This document shows, in pieces, positions 22,768 through 32,728 of a DNA stretch of 64,000 bases. The notes beneath the pieces are model-generated. The model saw nothing but the letters and a program-made list of their open reading frames with translations, had not been told where the DNA came from and did no database searches. Position 1 is the first letter of the stretch, and each line of letters opens with the position of its first letter. A program made the translations under genes and the position numbers. Source of the stretch: Nitzschia sp. pyKryTriq1 (Eukaryota > Bacillariophyta > Bacillariophyceae > Bacillariales > Bacillariaceae); assembly GCA_956465555.1 (NCBI GenBank), contig OY101119.1, forward strand, positions 1,465,594-1,529,593. Reading direction: 5' to 3'.

Positions 22768-24365
22768 ATGAGTGCCGAGAACCCTGTCGTTTTCTTCGAC
22801 ATCAGCATTGGAGGATCACTGAAGGGTCGAGTCGAGATGGAGGTCAGTGACCCTGCAAGTCAAGGCGCTGATTGGCCCTATTTGCACCTGACCGTGTGCC
22901 TGTGTTTACTTTAATATCTTCTTTAATATCTTCTTGGTACAGTTGCGCGCGGATGTAGTTCCGAAGACAGCCGAGGTAAGAGAAGTTGCATTTTTAGGCC
23001 GTCTTTCTATAATTTGATCTGACCTTTGATTGATATCATCTTCGATGGCACAGAATTTCAGGTGTGTCCAGGGACCGTTTCCTTGAGTGTGGTCGGTTTC
23101 CACCCGCTCACCACATCAACTCACAATTCCGAAAAACATTCCACATAGGTGCTTGTGTACAGGAGAAAAGGTATGGTTGAGAACTGAATCCTACGTTTTG
23201 TTCTTCCTCCTATCATATCTTACTTGCGGGAATCCCTGAATACCTCTCTTCCACGATGAATAGGGATTGGGCAAGTCAGGCAAGCTGTTGCATTTCAAGG
23301 GATCCGCATTCCATCGAGTCATTCCAGGGTTTATGTGTCAGGGTGGAGGTAAGTTTACTTCCGTTGAGAAGAGGGTTTGTTGAGCTTCTAGCCCCTAGCC
23401 GGTGTTCAGACTTCCCAAACACTCGCTGTTTGTTAGGGATTGTGAACTCGTACTGTCTTCTCATTGTTGGACACTGCGTGTATGATACCTTGTAGATTTT
23501 ACCCGTGGAAATGGTACAGGTGGGGAAAGTATCTATGGAGAAAAGTTTGCAGACGAAAACTTTAAGTTGAAGCATTTGGGGTAAGTACTCGTCTCGTTTT
23601 GCTCAAGGACGAAGAGCAGTGTTGGGGCACTCTTGGATTAACTTGTATTCTTGTTTTTTCTCGAAACAGAACTGGGATCTTGGTAAGTTATGTTTTTCAC
23701 TGGAGGATGAAAGCACGGCAACTGTCGAGTTTGATTGATTCTCATCATTTTCCTTCATCTGCTCTCCACAATATCAGTCCATGGCCAACGCGGGACCGAA
23801 TACGAATGGATCACAATGTACGTAGTAGAATCGCTCAGACTTCGTACAGTCCCAGAGCGTATTGTGGGCTTGAAGTGAGTTGGGTCGAAACTAACAGCAT
23901 CATTGTTGGATCTTTGAATTACGCAGTTTTCTTGTGCACGGCAGAAACGTCGTGGCTGGATGGAAAGCATGTGGTGTTTGGAAAAGGTACGCAATTCAGC
24001 GCGATAGTGATACCAACAGATAGCTGCTTCTCAAAACTACTTCTTGATTTCCCCCATTGTTGCAGTCATTTCTGGGTACGTACGCTCGACATGCCCATAG
24101 CACGAACCGAATGTTGCTTCTCACCAGTACCAATACTGCCACTCGATGTCACAATGCTGCAGTCACGACGTCGTTTCAGCAATTGAGCAAGTGGGCAGCG
24201 AATCCGGCCGCACACGAGTTCAAGGTAGGTTGGTCTCCGGGTACATGATTGGTTGAAAAGACGAATTTGATTGGGGGGGGGGGGCTGTTTTTCTAACATC
24301 CACTGCTCTTTTTTGTTCTCGTTAAAATTTCAGTCGTTATTGCCGATTGTGGCCAGTTGCGTTAG
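22768..24365 (+). CDS. Cyclophilin-type peptidyl-prolyl isomerase with twelve exons
   Basis: I can thread a complete 174-residue cyclophilin through twelve exons, all with GT-AG borders and matching phases: 22768-22842, 22943-22975, 23054-23061, 23149-23170, 23264-23348, 23496-23580, 23670-23682, 23778-23817, 23927-23986, 24066-24075, 24163-24224, 24334-24365. Exons 3, 7 and 10 are only 8, 13 and 10 nt. The protein starts [16 protein letters not shown] and ends IADCGQLR. Active-site residues are all present: [15 protein letters not shown] (Arg, Phe, Gln), the GSQFFLCT Phe, and [11 protein letters not shown] (Trp and His). No targeting signal, so cytosolic or nuclear. It catalyses proline cis-trans isomerisation in protein folding. 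The paralogue at 47353-48182 encodes the same fold in four exons. Confidence 0.9.
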
Positions 24366-25019
24366 CCAAGAAAATTACGAAAGACCTACTTCTACGTAGC
24401 AGATGAATTCCAAGAATGAGGTGGCTCGACTTCTTCAGTTTGATTGATGCATTCCTCCATCCTAGAGGGGCGGAGGACGTTGCAATTGTCGGGTACGTGC
24501 ATAACGGAATTCTAGAAAGGAGTATCACTATACAATATAAGCTGAAACAATGAGAAACAACCTCTGCTTCGTTGTAGAAGGATATTATCCTAGTTCACCA
24601 GAGTGTAGACAAGTGTTTACGTACTTACTCCATCTGGAGGTTTCAGCGCTGATGACCCCCCTTCTTGGGCTACGGTACCGGTAGACAAGTACGAGGTACC
24701 TGTTACTCTCTACTAGCTAGCTGACAGACAATGAAAATAATGTGTTGGTAGTATTAGCTACTCCTATCTCTACTACTAGCAGGGATACAAGTACGTGTAT
24801 CTATTAGAGCTACGAGTTTGACAACGCGACGGTTCACTATGTTGATCCGTGATGCACGGATCTATTGAAGTCTACTCTCTAGCTAGTAGGGGGAGACTAT
24901 CTCCGTTCAACGTGCAGCCTAATACTAGTAGAAGTACCTGTGGTACGAGCAGAGGAGTCGTCCAATAACGACAGCAAAACGCAGGGAACCTAACGGTATC
25001 AGATACCGGTACATAACCC

Positions 25020-25500
25020 TGAAAAATCTACCGAAGTCGTACTTTTCTACCAGATGCGGATTTCCCGTATGTAGAAATAGGTCTACGGTGACTGAAGAAA
25101 GTAGATTTCGGACGGTGGCTGAAAAATAAATCTACCGCCGCGTCGCTCGTTTCGTCGCCTTTTGCGACGTTTTATTCTACCCGACAAAGAACAGACGCTG
25201 CACGATAACAACACGCACGTTCACAACCCCTCAAAACGTTCACGCACTACTGTGTAGTTGAAAAAAATTCTACTGTAAAGTGATCATGAAAATTAAAACA
25301 GCGTCTTTTAACGGATTGTGACTCAATGGACTGCTTTCTATGTTGGTTGGTCCTTTTGGTCAACCAACATTCAAAATCCCTCCAAGTCGGAAGGACACTG
25401 AAGCACGTGCTTTTACCGCGGTAACAGTCTCGTCAAAATAATAACAAATAACGCATGTTTCTACCGTGGGTAGTGAGTCTCGTCAAAATAACAAGGCGTG
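25020..25500. repeat. Copy of a dispersed repeat family (first copy)
   Basis: Shares CCGCGTCGCTCGTTT (25138-25152) and its A/T-rich surroundings with 27423-27437. An AAAATTAAAACAGCGTCTTT segment near 25290 resembles the inverted-repeat arm at 27214. A 20-bp word starting AGTCTCGTCAAAATAA occurs at 25426 and again at 25476. I see no coding capacity; a short non-autonomous transposon is the simplest reading. Confidence 0.45.
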
Positions 25501-25716
25501 AATCCCCCCGTCATATTTTTTAATAATACATTATGTTAGAAGTACATAGTACAGTAGTTTGATCCACCGTATGGGACCCCTATTGCATTACAAAAGGTTC
25601 CCAACTACAGTACGAAATATAACGTTGTGTCATGAAGAGTTTTGACGCGAATTGGTGGCCGATGAACGCTTGCATCCCCCCGCCCACCCCCCACCAATCA
25701 GTGCCACGACCAATTA

Positions 25717-26040
25717 CTAGCTAGTACAATCGTCATAGCTAAAGCTAGTACCATCGTCATAGCTAATCAACACTATTATCGACCACCTCTCGTCTTCGAC
25801 CTTTCTGCTCAGTAGGAATCTACTACCGTACCCTTGAAGAACGGTAGTGTGTGGTAAGACTTTTGGGTGTCGATGTAAGAGGGGTGTCCATGCTGACGAT
25901 TCGCTGCTACTGTGGCTGTTTTCAAGAATGGCACCTTCCTTGTCGTTGTTTATTGGTTGCTGCAGCACCATCACAGAGGCTTCCACCATCCCTCGTGAGA
26001 CCATGGCTACGGTTTCCGTCGTCAGGCCCTGATAGGTGAC
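25717..26040 (-). other. Coding-like open frame, possible gene remnant
   Basis: A minus-strand frame is open through this stretch and contains an ATG at 26004. The residues read plausibly as protein (VTYQGLTTETVAMVSRGMV, then VMVLQQPINNDKEGAILE) and lack simple repeats. I cannot connect it to exons on either side and recognise no family. It may be an exon of a decayed or intron-containing host gene. Confidence 0.25.
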
Positions 26041-26369
26041 ATCTCCATAGAGGTACGTAGATGAAGAATGTTGTTGCTATCTGTTATTACCACCACTTAT
26101 CCACTCATCATCACCACCCTTCATCAGCATCACACAAGACGTCTTTGCCGCCAAGGGATCCATCGTAGCGACTTTGAGTGATTTGGAGGATTCCAAGAGG
26201 AGCGCCAGAAAAAAGGCCACCTACGGCAAGAGCTGGATCAACGAGCTGGACGCCGTCCCCAGATCCTCTAGTAAAATGTACTTGTAGTCCCCAGTAAACT
26301 CATTCTCTCCACTTGTCAGTTCTTTTAGTACCGCATTCGTTTTGTTGCTACTACCAGCACCTTGATGAA

Positions 26370-27139
26370 TCATCGTGGACGATGATTTCCGTCGCGTGGT
26401 GGTTTTGGTGACGATCGACGACGTGAGGATGATGTTGATGTTGATGTTGACGCCACGACGGGGCCTCCCGTACTGATTTCGGTTGGTATGCGGCGGCGAC
26501 CGGCGGGGGACGGGACCGGCCAGGAGAAGACGAAATGTCCCTCCTGATATTTTTCACTGACGACCACCGATCGTTGTTGCAACAAGGCCGACCCCTCTGT
26601 GATTTCATCATCGTCGTCTTCCAAAAAAGGCGTCGTCAAGCTGGCGGCGTTATGATAGTTTGCAAAGGTAGAGTAGCCTGTATCTTGGGTAGGCGACTGA
26701 CGAGGGTTGGTGCCCAGTCGCATCATGGCGTTTTCCAGAGGCGACACAAAGTCGTATGAGAGCTTTCGTCGGGCATGCTGGTCAAATTTCAAGGCAGGAT
26801 CTTCCACGTCATCAAATGGATTGTCAAAATTGAGTGGTGCCAGTCGCTGTTGTTGTTGTTGTTGTTTTCGTCGTCGTCGTCGTCGTTGTTGTCGTGGTTG
26901 CGATTGTGGTACAAGTATAGAGAGAGCAGAGGGCTCTCGGCTCTCGGTCGTCTCGTTTCGTATTGTTTGTTCTCGCTTCTGGCAGGAAGTTTTGTTCCTT
27001 CGGGTGATTGATGCTCGATACGCGGCAGTTTCTCGCGATGTGTCGATGTTCAGTGGTAGACATGGTTTAGAAGAGTTTTCAGTAGACGCATATTCTGGTG
27101 CCCTCGTTTTGCACGTAAATGGAAGTCCGAATAACTTGG
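26370..27139 (-). other. Long open frame without early ATG, possible exon of an unknown gene
   Basis: The minus-strand frame stays open for about 257 codons. Upstream it holds an Arg/Gln-rich block from CGA and CAA repeats, then a more protein-like part (APLNFDNPFDDVEDPALKFD, RKLSYDFVSPLENAMMRLG, acidic FLEDDDDEITEG). The only early start is GTG. The upstream end abuts the repeat at 27190, so any gene here may have been interrupted. Function unknown. Confidence 0.3.
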
Positions 27140-27189
27140 TTCAATCACATTTTTACACTAAACTATTGATCGCAGCCGTCCAGCCTGCT

Positions 27190-27440
27190 GAAAAGTACTA
27201 CCGCGTTCCTACGGAAAAATAAAACAGATTCTTTTAATTTTCCGGAACTACCACTCGGTAGCATCGATTTTACCGTGAAATATCGCGCATTAATATCTGG
27301 TTTCTACCAGAGGTAGAAATGGAAAAATAAAAGAATCTGTTTTAATGCTGACGTGGGGGCCTATTTCTGTTTTATTTTTCCGGAAGACTGTACCGTACTG
27401 TCTGAGCGCCGCAAATCGACCTCCGCGTCGCTCGTTTTCA
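27190..27440. repeat. Inverted-repeat element (second copy of the 25 kb family)
   Basis: Arms at about 27214-27243 (AAAAATAAAACAGATTCTTT) and 27321-27345 (GGAAAAATAAAAGAATCTGT) are reverse complements with about 80 bp between, and a third partial arm lies at 27366-27383. The segment after it shares CCGCGTCGCTCGTTT with 25138-25152. This looks like a short MITE-type element or nested copies. Confidence 0.55.
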
Positions 27441-27511
27441 TCGCATTTTTCGACAAAACAATTCACACCAACGCAATAACAATAATGCTCGTCATGATAA
27501 AGGACGACGGT

Positions 27512-27513
<2 letters not shown>

Positions 27514-27548
<35 letters not shown>
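27514..27548. repeat. AGC trinucleotide run
   Basis: About eleven consecutive CAG/AGC units. It lies just upstream of acidic coding-like sequence and could have encoded a polyserine or polyglutamine tract, or be a plain microsatellite. Confidence 0.8.
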
Positions 27549-27629
27549 CGTGAGAATCTTCATACGGCGGCCCCACGAATTTTATTCCATGCCAAGCTTC
27601 TTCTCGAGGAACAGCAAATGGCACCCAAA

Positions 27630-28115
27630 GAAACATAAAAGAAAGCACCGCGCATTCCTGTTGCTGTCAAATCAGCAGAAGCAGCACAACGAGAGAGCAG
27701 AGGAAATGACACAGCGCAACCACCTCCAGAAGCCGCACTGGTGGTGAAGAATAATGAGGATGATATTGACGACGACAATGATGAGGATGACAACGAAGAA
27801 GAAATCATTCTGCCCGATCCGAGTCCGGGCATTGCAGCTACTCCAGGAGAAGCATTCCTCAAAAGGAAAAATCTCTCATCATCGTCAGAGGAAGAATACT
27901 GCTAGCTTTCAACAGGGGGAAGAAGAACAATACCAGCAGCAAAACGAAAGAAGCCTCATCCATCATTGAGCAGCTAGTACCGCCGGAGGGAATACCTACC
28001 ACTGCTGACCGAATACGAGATCAAGCAAGCAAATGGCAGAGGAAGATGCCTATCAAAAAGAAGAAGCCCGTCGTCTCAAGCAGGATAAACAAGCCACATA
28101 GTAGTAGTACTGTGT
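27630..28115 (+). pseudogene. Acidic and lysine-rich coding-like stretch, apparently broken
   Basis: Protein-like sequence is spread over more than one frame. The first block (PEAALVVKNNEDDIDDDNDE, then EEEIILPDPSPGIAATPGE) ends at a TAG at 27903-27905. In another frame from about 27911 a second block reads naturally to a TAG near 28115 (IIEQLVPPEGIPTTADRIRD, then KWQRKMPIKKKKPVV). Either an unrecognised intron or a frameshift separates them; the shortest GT-AG solution would need an intron near 32 nt, which is too short for this genome. No family recognised. Confidence 0.3.
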
Positions 28116-28163
28116 AGTGCCATCAGCGAGCAAGCTAGCGACTCTCTAGAATTATTTTTAGTC

Positions 28164-28236
28164 AGTACTTGTAATATCGTAAAGCAGCCACAGAGTGTAG
28201 TAGTACTAGTACTTCGCTGCTTTACGATATAGTACT
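28164..28236. repeat. Hairpin made of two inverted copies of a dispersed motif
   Basis: ATATCGTAAAGCAGC at 28174-28188 and its exact reverse complement at 28216-28230 form a 15-bp stem with a 27-nt loop; AGTACT flanks extend it. The same word is the left part of the 29-bp repeat at 19531-19559 and 39154-39182. Confidence 0.65.
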
Positions 28237-28813
28237 TAGTACTACTAGAGTGACAGTAGTTACTAAATTACCTCAGCTCTCTACTCTACTACTAGCTAGT
28301 AGCTCTAGCTAGAGTAGAGACGAGTACAAGTACAAGTAGTTGTACAAATACTGCTACGAGATGCATCATAATACTAGCTACTGTTGTGTTTCGCGACTTG
28401 TTGACACCGCGTGCCCACCGTGTGCTTTCGGCTCTCGTCCAAAAGGGGTGAGAGCGCACCGACTTGTACGATTTCGGAGATGAGAACCCCGTGTTATTGT
28501 TAGTAGATTTTATGGTAGATTATTTTTCGACTACATTCACAGTACGAGTATCGTACTGGTACTTGTACTGGGGGCAACAACAGGTCTCCTTGGCAACAAC
28601 AACGGATACAAGTTGTAGTCTAACTAGTCATCAAGTGATTTCTCGGAGTTCTCCTAATAACAGTCAACAGACAGTTCCACAACTTTCACCACAAACAAAG
28701 CCAAGTCCCTCCGAACACACTCTCTAGGGAAGTTGCTCGTCTGTCAAATCTGTGATCAGCACACCCAGTTTCTTTAGCATTTTATCTTTAGAAGAAGAAG
28801 AGAAAGTGTGGCG

Positions 28814-30019
28814 ATGGTTCCAGAAGATTTGATTTTGCGCTTTTTTGAGGCGGCCACTATCGCACTGGACCAGCTGGAGTATTCCACGATTGAAGGATCA
28901 AACTTGGGGTCGAATCTTTCTCTTTCGGACTACCGTAGATGCGTTTTGGAGAAGCAAAAATCTGTTTTAATGCGAACAGTAGAAGAGTACAATCGGAAAC
29001 ATGGATTGTCCACCACCATCGAAAACGCTCAAACACATCTGGCGGGACTCAAGAATGACTCAACTACTGCCATTAGTTCTGCTATCACCGATGCCATGGC
29101 AACCATGGAGGAATCTGCCCGATTGGCCGTCTGTCGCTTGATCTTGTACTCTGAGACACACCGGAAAGACGAGGTTCCCCGAGAGCTGCAGGCAGAGGGG
29201 ACTCTTGAACGATGCAAGATTCTGGATTTCATTGCGCTTTGCCAGACCACGATTAGATTGCCTTTCGTACTAAAGCACCTCGCCGATGGCTCCCCGTTGT
29301 TTGAAGATATCCCACCAGCCTGCTCTATCGACTCGTCGTCAGGTGTGCCACTAGGGGAGGAGCCCACAGCGATGAAATTTCCTCAGGCCCGGTTGGAACG
29401 CATTCAACGTTATCTTTCCAAGGCAGTCGGTTGGGATCCAGAACATGCGACAAGCGAGCTCCGACGACTGTTCTTTCTTCAACCCAATGCCAGTGAGTAC
29501 ACTAATGATACCGAGATCATGAACAGGTTTCAAGAAGTCATCTTTCAGATGAATGTTGTTGTAAAATCGGCGTCATTGCAGGCAGCCACAAGTCTGCTAT
29601 CGGATGTAGATGAAGGCGGTGTGACACGGGTGATTTCTGTGCAATGTTCAGAAGTCACAATGCCTAATGCTCAGGGTGGTGACGGGATCTCGTCTTTTAC
29701 AGCTGTTGCTCCTGCTCGGGTGACTATTGATCCTCATTTGACAGAGGAAGAGCAGAAGCGACAGATACGCATAGCGAGTGAAGCGACGAGACTACAGAAG
29801 GAGATGCTTACAGAACTTTCGAATATGCCCGAAGAACAACGTTATCGACTACTAAACGAGGCAAAACTCGCATCCGAAGAATTTTTAAAGAACACTTTGG
29901 CCTTGCCACCTGGGGAGAAACGGATTGCCTATCTGCAGAGCGTGGATCCTCGAACTTCTCGGTTGTTGGCGATCCATAAGCTTTGGCCAACAGCACAGTC
30001 GAGTGAGGTGATGCGATGA
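28814..30019 (+). CDS. Unknown, largely helical soluble protein
   Basis: Single exon, 401 residues from the ATG at 28814 (MVPEDLILRF); the frame opens 6 bp earlier only at GTG. Composition is that of a folded soluble protein with long helical stretches (EKQKSVLMRTVEEYNRKHG; HLTEEEQKRQIRIASEATRL; LLNEAKLASEEFLKNTLALP). No signal peptide, membrane segment, metal-binding or nucleotide-binding motif is visible. I do not recognise the family. Its stop lies 102 bp from the stop of the opposing EIF1AD gene. Confidence 0.8.
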   Translation: MVPEDLILRFFEAATIALDQLEYSTIEGSNLGSNLSLSDYRRCVLEKQKSVLMRTVEEYNRKHGLSTTIENAQTHLAGLKNDSTTAISSAITDAMATMEESARLAVCRLILYSETHRKDEVPRELQAEGTLERCKILDFIALCQTTIRLPFVLKHLADGSPLFEDIPPACSIDSSSGVPLGEEPTAMKFPQARLERIQRYLSKAVGWDPEHATSELRRLFFLQPNASEYTNDTEIMNRFQEVIFQMNVVVKSASLQAATSLLSDVDEGGVTRVISVQCSEVTMPNAQGGDGISSFTAVAPARVTIDPHLTEEEQKRQIRIASEATRLQKEMLTELSNMPEEQRYRLLNEAKLASEEFLKNTLALPPGEKRIAYLQSVDPRTSRLLAIHKLWPTAQSSEVMR

Positions 30020-30121
30020 GGAGTCGAAACAGCGAAGAGAAAAAACAAAAGTGGACGGTGCATGCCACGCGTCGGTTGAGCAGGCAGTTTTGTCGCTTTT
30101 GTTCCTGTAATGGCAATCATT

Positions 30122-30836
30122 TTATTCTTCGTTGCTGCTCTCGTCGTCCGAGGAGTCCTGGATTTCTAATCTTGCTATTCGATTCGTGTTGACAAAGAGG
30201 TCGTCATCCACGGTGTCGTCATAGTCCTGGTAAACAATGCCGTCACCGTCTTCCAGATTTTCACCCCCGTCGTCATCCCGGCAATATTCCCCTTTGGCGA
30301 ACTCAGGATCATCATCTGGCCACAGACCCTTTGAAATCAGATGTTTGACTTGGTCCTTATAAAGAATGTGTGAAATCATATGCCGTACCCCGCCATCGTC
30401 CTGGATGTCGCCTTTGTTCTTTGAAGTACCCGCCTCGTCCTCGGCTGCTTCGTCTTCATTCCCAACCTCCACCAAAACATAGTCGCCTCGTTTTACCCAG
30501 ACAAGTTTGTGAAATTTTGTAGGCAATATCGCCAGGCATACATTATTGTCGTTGGCAACACAAATATCAAAATGATTCCCACCGCGAGTGGCCACAACTC
30601 GAGCAATCTTTTCGTTTTCCTTTGGTTCTGGTAAATCGTGCAGTACCGCATCTGTCAAGTGTTTTCGATAGTGTGTTCTCCTGTTCAGAGTACAGAAATT
30701 TAGAAAAAGAAAGTATGATAGTGTTAGTGTGATGATCGTAATTCACTCGAGTACTTAGTAGTCTACATGGTTGGAAAATTGTAGTGTGCAATCAGCCTGT
30801 AGAGTTCTTCAGATCGTACCTGCCCAAGCCAGCCAT
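30122..30836 (-). CDS. EIF1AD: EIF1AD-like S1/OB-fold RNA-binding protein
   Basis: A tiny first exon of 17 nt (30820-30836; MAGLG plus two bases) joins in phase 2, across a 139-bp intron, to 30122-30680, giving 191 residues beginning MAGLGRRTHYRKHLTD. The S1-IF1-type core is clear: IARVVATRGGNHFDICVAND, LAILPTKFHKLVWVKRGDYV, and the following HILYKDQVKHLISKGLWP, which matches the block typical of EIF1AD rather than eIF1A. An acidic tail (DDSDDESSNEE-like) ends the protein. EIF1AD is a nuclear and cytoplasmic protein linked in animals to 40S ribosome maturation and stress response. Family assignment is strong. Confidence 0.85.
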
Positions 30837-32195
30837 TTTAAAAGTTTAGTTCTTGAGTATCGCAAATGCACTATGAATGAGTCGTCTTTGTGTTGCCTGC
30901 CAATTGTGTGGCCCGGTATAAAGTTTCAAGAATCACAAGTATGATAGACTCGTTGCTCGGCAGATACATGGTCTAGTATGAATGCCATCTCATCGATCCA
31001 TTTTTTCGGTTTCTCGTTTCTGTCTGTCTCGTCTCTCGTCGTCTGTCAAACACAACATTAATATCCATTGGCACTGCACCGGCAGCCGGACGGTCGGGGA
31101 GCAGACCAGTCTGTCCTCGTCCGTCGGGTCTGCGCGCCTGTCGGACAAAGTGGATCTATCGGGATCTTGGTTTTGGCGCGAGAGACGAGGGACGAATGTT
31201 CGTCGTTGCTCGGGAGAGGTGGAACAATCATCGAGTAGCATTCCCCATCGTAGCATCGCCTACAGTATTGTTCTTTGCAGTAAGGGGCATTGATTCCAGC
31301 AGCTCAGCATACATTGCTTCATACTCCCGTTCCTTCTTTGCCACTGACGGCAGGATAAGTGTTCAAGCAAATACATCTAGGGGCTTGGTGGCCACCATCT
31401 TGGTTTCCGCGCGCGTTGGACTTGCAAAACTGTTAAACCATTTTGTATAAAAATGAATGTTCCAGTAGCTCATTTCAAAAGTACAGTGCACACTTTGTAA
31501 CGTGCACTCCATCAATTCAAATATTCCCCCATGGCATTTTAACTATTTATTTCAGTACAAGACACGACTGTGCTACTACCTCTTTTAATAACTATTTAGC
31601 TCAGCGCAGCCTGACGATTGGTTCAGAGCCTTGACTCTTTTAAAACTATTTACTTGACGATTTCGAGTTATAAGGGTCCACCACCATCGCACCATAGCCG
31701 TGGGATCTTTGCTATTATTACTTTATTACTCGTACTATCGCGAGAAAGATCGGTGTGAGGAATAACGCATACGTATGCGGGAAGATGCGTCTGGCCTACA
31801 GCACGCTCGCTCCGCTCGCATCATAAAAAAATTCTGCGCCGTCGCTACGCGACGTGATGACTACTGTACCTGACGCGCACAGCACCACTCGATCGCCTCG
31901 ATCGACGGCAAGTATTGACGTCTGATGACAATGGACAATGGACACGGACACAATAGCCCGGATTAGATTATTCAAACAAGGTTCGGGGTGAGCGTCAAAG
32001 CCAGGTACCTGGTACTGAGCGCGCCTAGTACTGTACGAGTAGGTTCGAAGGAAAAATATCACGGATTGAAATAGAGTACGAGTACCGGTACGCGGTGCTG
32101 CGCGAGTGCTACTGTATACGAGTGCTGTACGCGCACCACGGAACGTAGCCAGGAATCATCTGAGAGCTACTTAGAAGTTGCTGAAAGAAAAAGTC
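30837..32195. other. Intergenic region, degenerate repeats, no gene
   Basis: Open frames at 30982-31293 and 31196-31450 look non-coding. Between about 31540 and 31660 a word like TTTTAAAACTATTTACTTGA recurs three times in degenerate form at roughly 50-60 bp spacing. Self-complementary words (GCTCGCTCCGCTCGC; GTCGCTACGCGACG) lie near 31800-31855, and GTAC words near 32010-32115 close to the next gene. Confidence 0.4.
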
Positions 32196-32639
32196 ATGGG
32201 CGCCGAGGAAATAGGAAGTAAGATTGAGGAGTATTCTGAATTTGTTTCTAAGAAGCTACGTCCCGAGTTGGAAAGGGCCGAGAAATCACGTGATGCAATA
32301 AGGGCCGAGATGAAAGAGTACAGTGATTTGGTCAAGCAGCTGGAAAATTTTCGAAAAGAAAAGAAAAACTATCTGCAAACTATGGCCGATTTAGGTGAAG
32401 AAACGATTTTCTGCAGCGCGATTGGCAAGTTGGACATGATATATGTTAACGTTGGAATGGGATTCCATATTGAAATGACCGTCCCAGAGGCAATCCACTT
32501 TGTGCAACTGCGATTGACCTTTCTCAAAAATGATGTATTGAAGGGAAAGGAGTTGCGGGTGCAAGATATCACAGAGCACGTGATGGCAGCTTCTTTAATT
32601 CTGGATGAATTGAATCAAGAATTACAGCAATCAGGTTGA
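32196..32639 (+). CDS. UXT-like prefoldin alpha-type subunit
   Basis: Single exon, 147 residues from the ATG at 32196 (MGAEEIG); an upstream in-frame TTG is not a start. The architecture is prefoldin-alpha: an N-terminal coiled coil (ERAEKSRDAIRAEMKEY), a central beta-hairpin segment (IFCSAIGKLDMIYVNVGMGF then HIEMTVPEAIHFVQ) and a C-terminal coiled coil. The phrase 'VNVGMGFHIEMTVPEA' corresponds to 'VALGYGFFLELTLAEA' of human UXT, a subunit of the R2TP/prefoldin-like complex that helps assemble RNA polymerases and PIKKs. Canonical prefoldin 5 is the alternative, less likely. Confidence 0.75.
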   Translation: MGAEEIGSKIEEYSEFVSKKLRPELERAEKSRDAIRAEMKEYSDLVKQLENFRKEKKNYLQTMADLGEETIFCSAIGKLDMIYVNVGMGFHIEMTVPEAIHFVQLRLTFLKNDVLKGKELRVQDITEHVMAASLILDELNQELQQSG

Positions 32640-32728
32640 AATATTGGCCGATACATTCGTCATGGTCGTTTTAATGGAAGAGGAATGAGACAACATCAAC
32701 TATAGCGTCACACATGTTGTCCGGGCTA

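Larger units (their letters stand above)
24366..28813. other. Repeat-rich gap of about 4.4 kb without a clear gene
   Basis: Contains CTAG/GTAC word clusters (about 24600-25010 and 28240-28360), a repeat family at about 25020-25500 and 27190-27480 (described separately), a C-rich stretch near 25675-25695 and an AGC run at 27514-27548. Several frames look coding-like (separate entries at 25717, 26370 and 27630) but none gives a complete gene. Confidence 0.45.

Noticed and set aside
26134-26287. Plus-strand 50-codon frame containing KATYGKSWINELDAV
   Set aside because: It reads well but other frames of the same stretch also read as protein and no start or upstream exon could be joined, so I did not call it a gene.
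27560-27862. Minus-strand ORF rich in Ser
   Set aside because: It is the shadow of the acidic plus-strand stretch (GAT/GAG repeats read backwards as Ser).
30982-31450. Overlapping plus-strand ORFs in the EIF1AD-UXT gap
   Set aside because: Simple-sequence-driven, no start context and no recognised residues.
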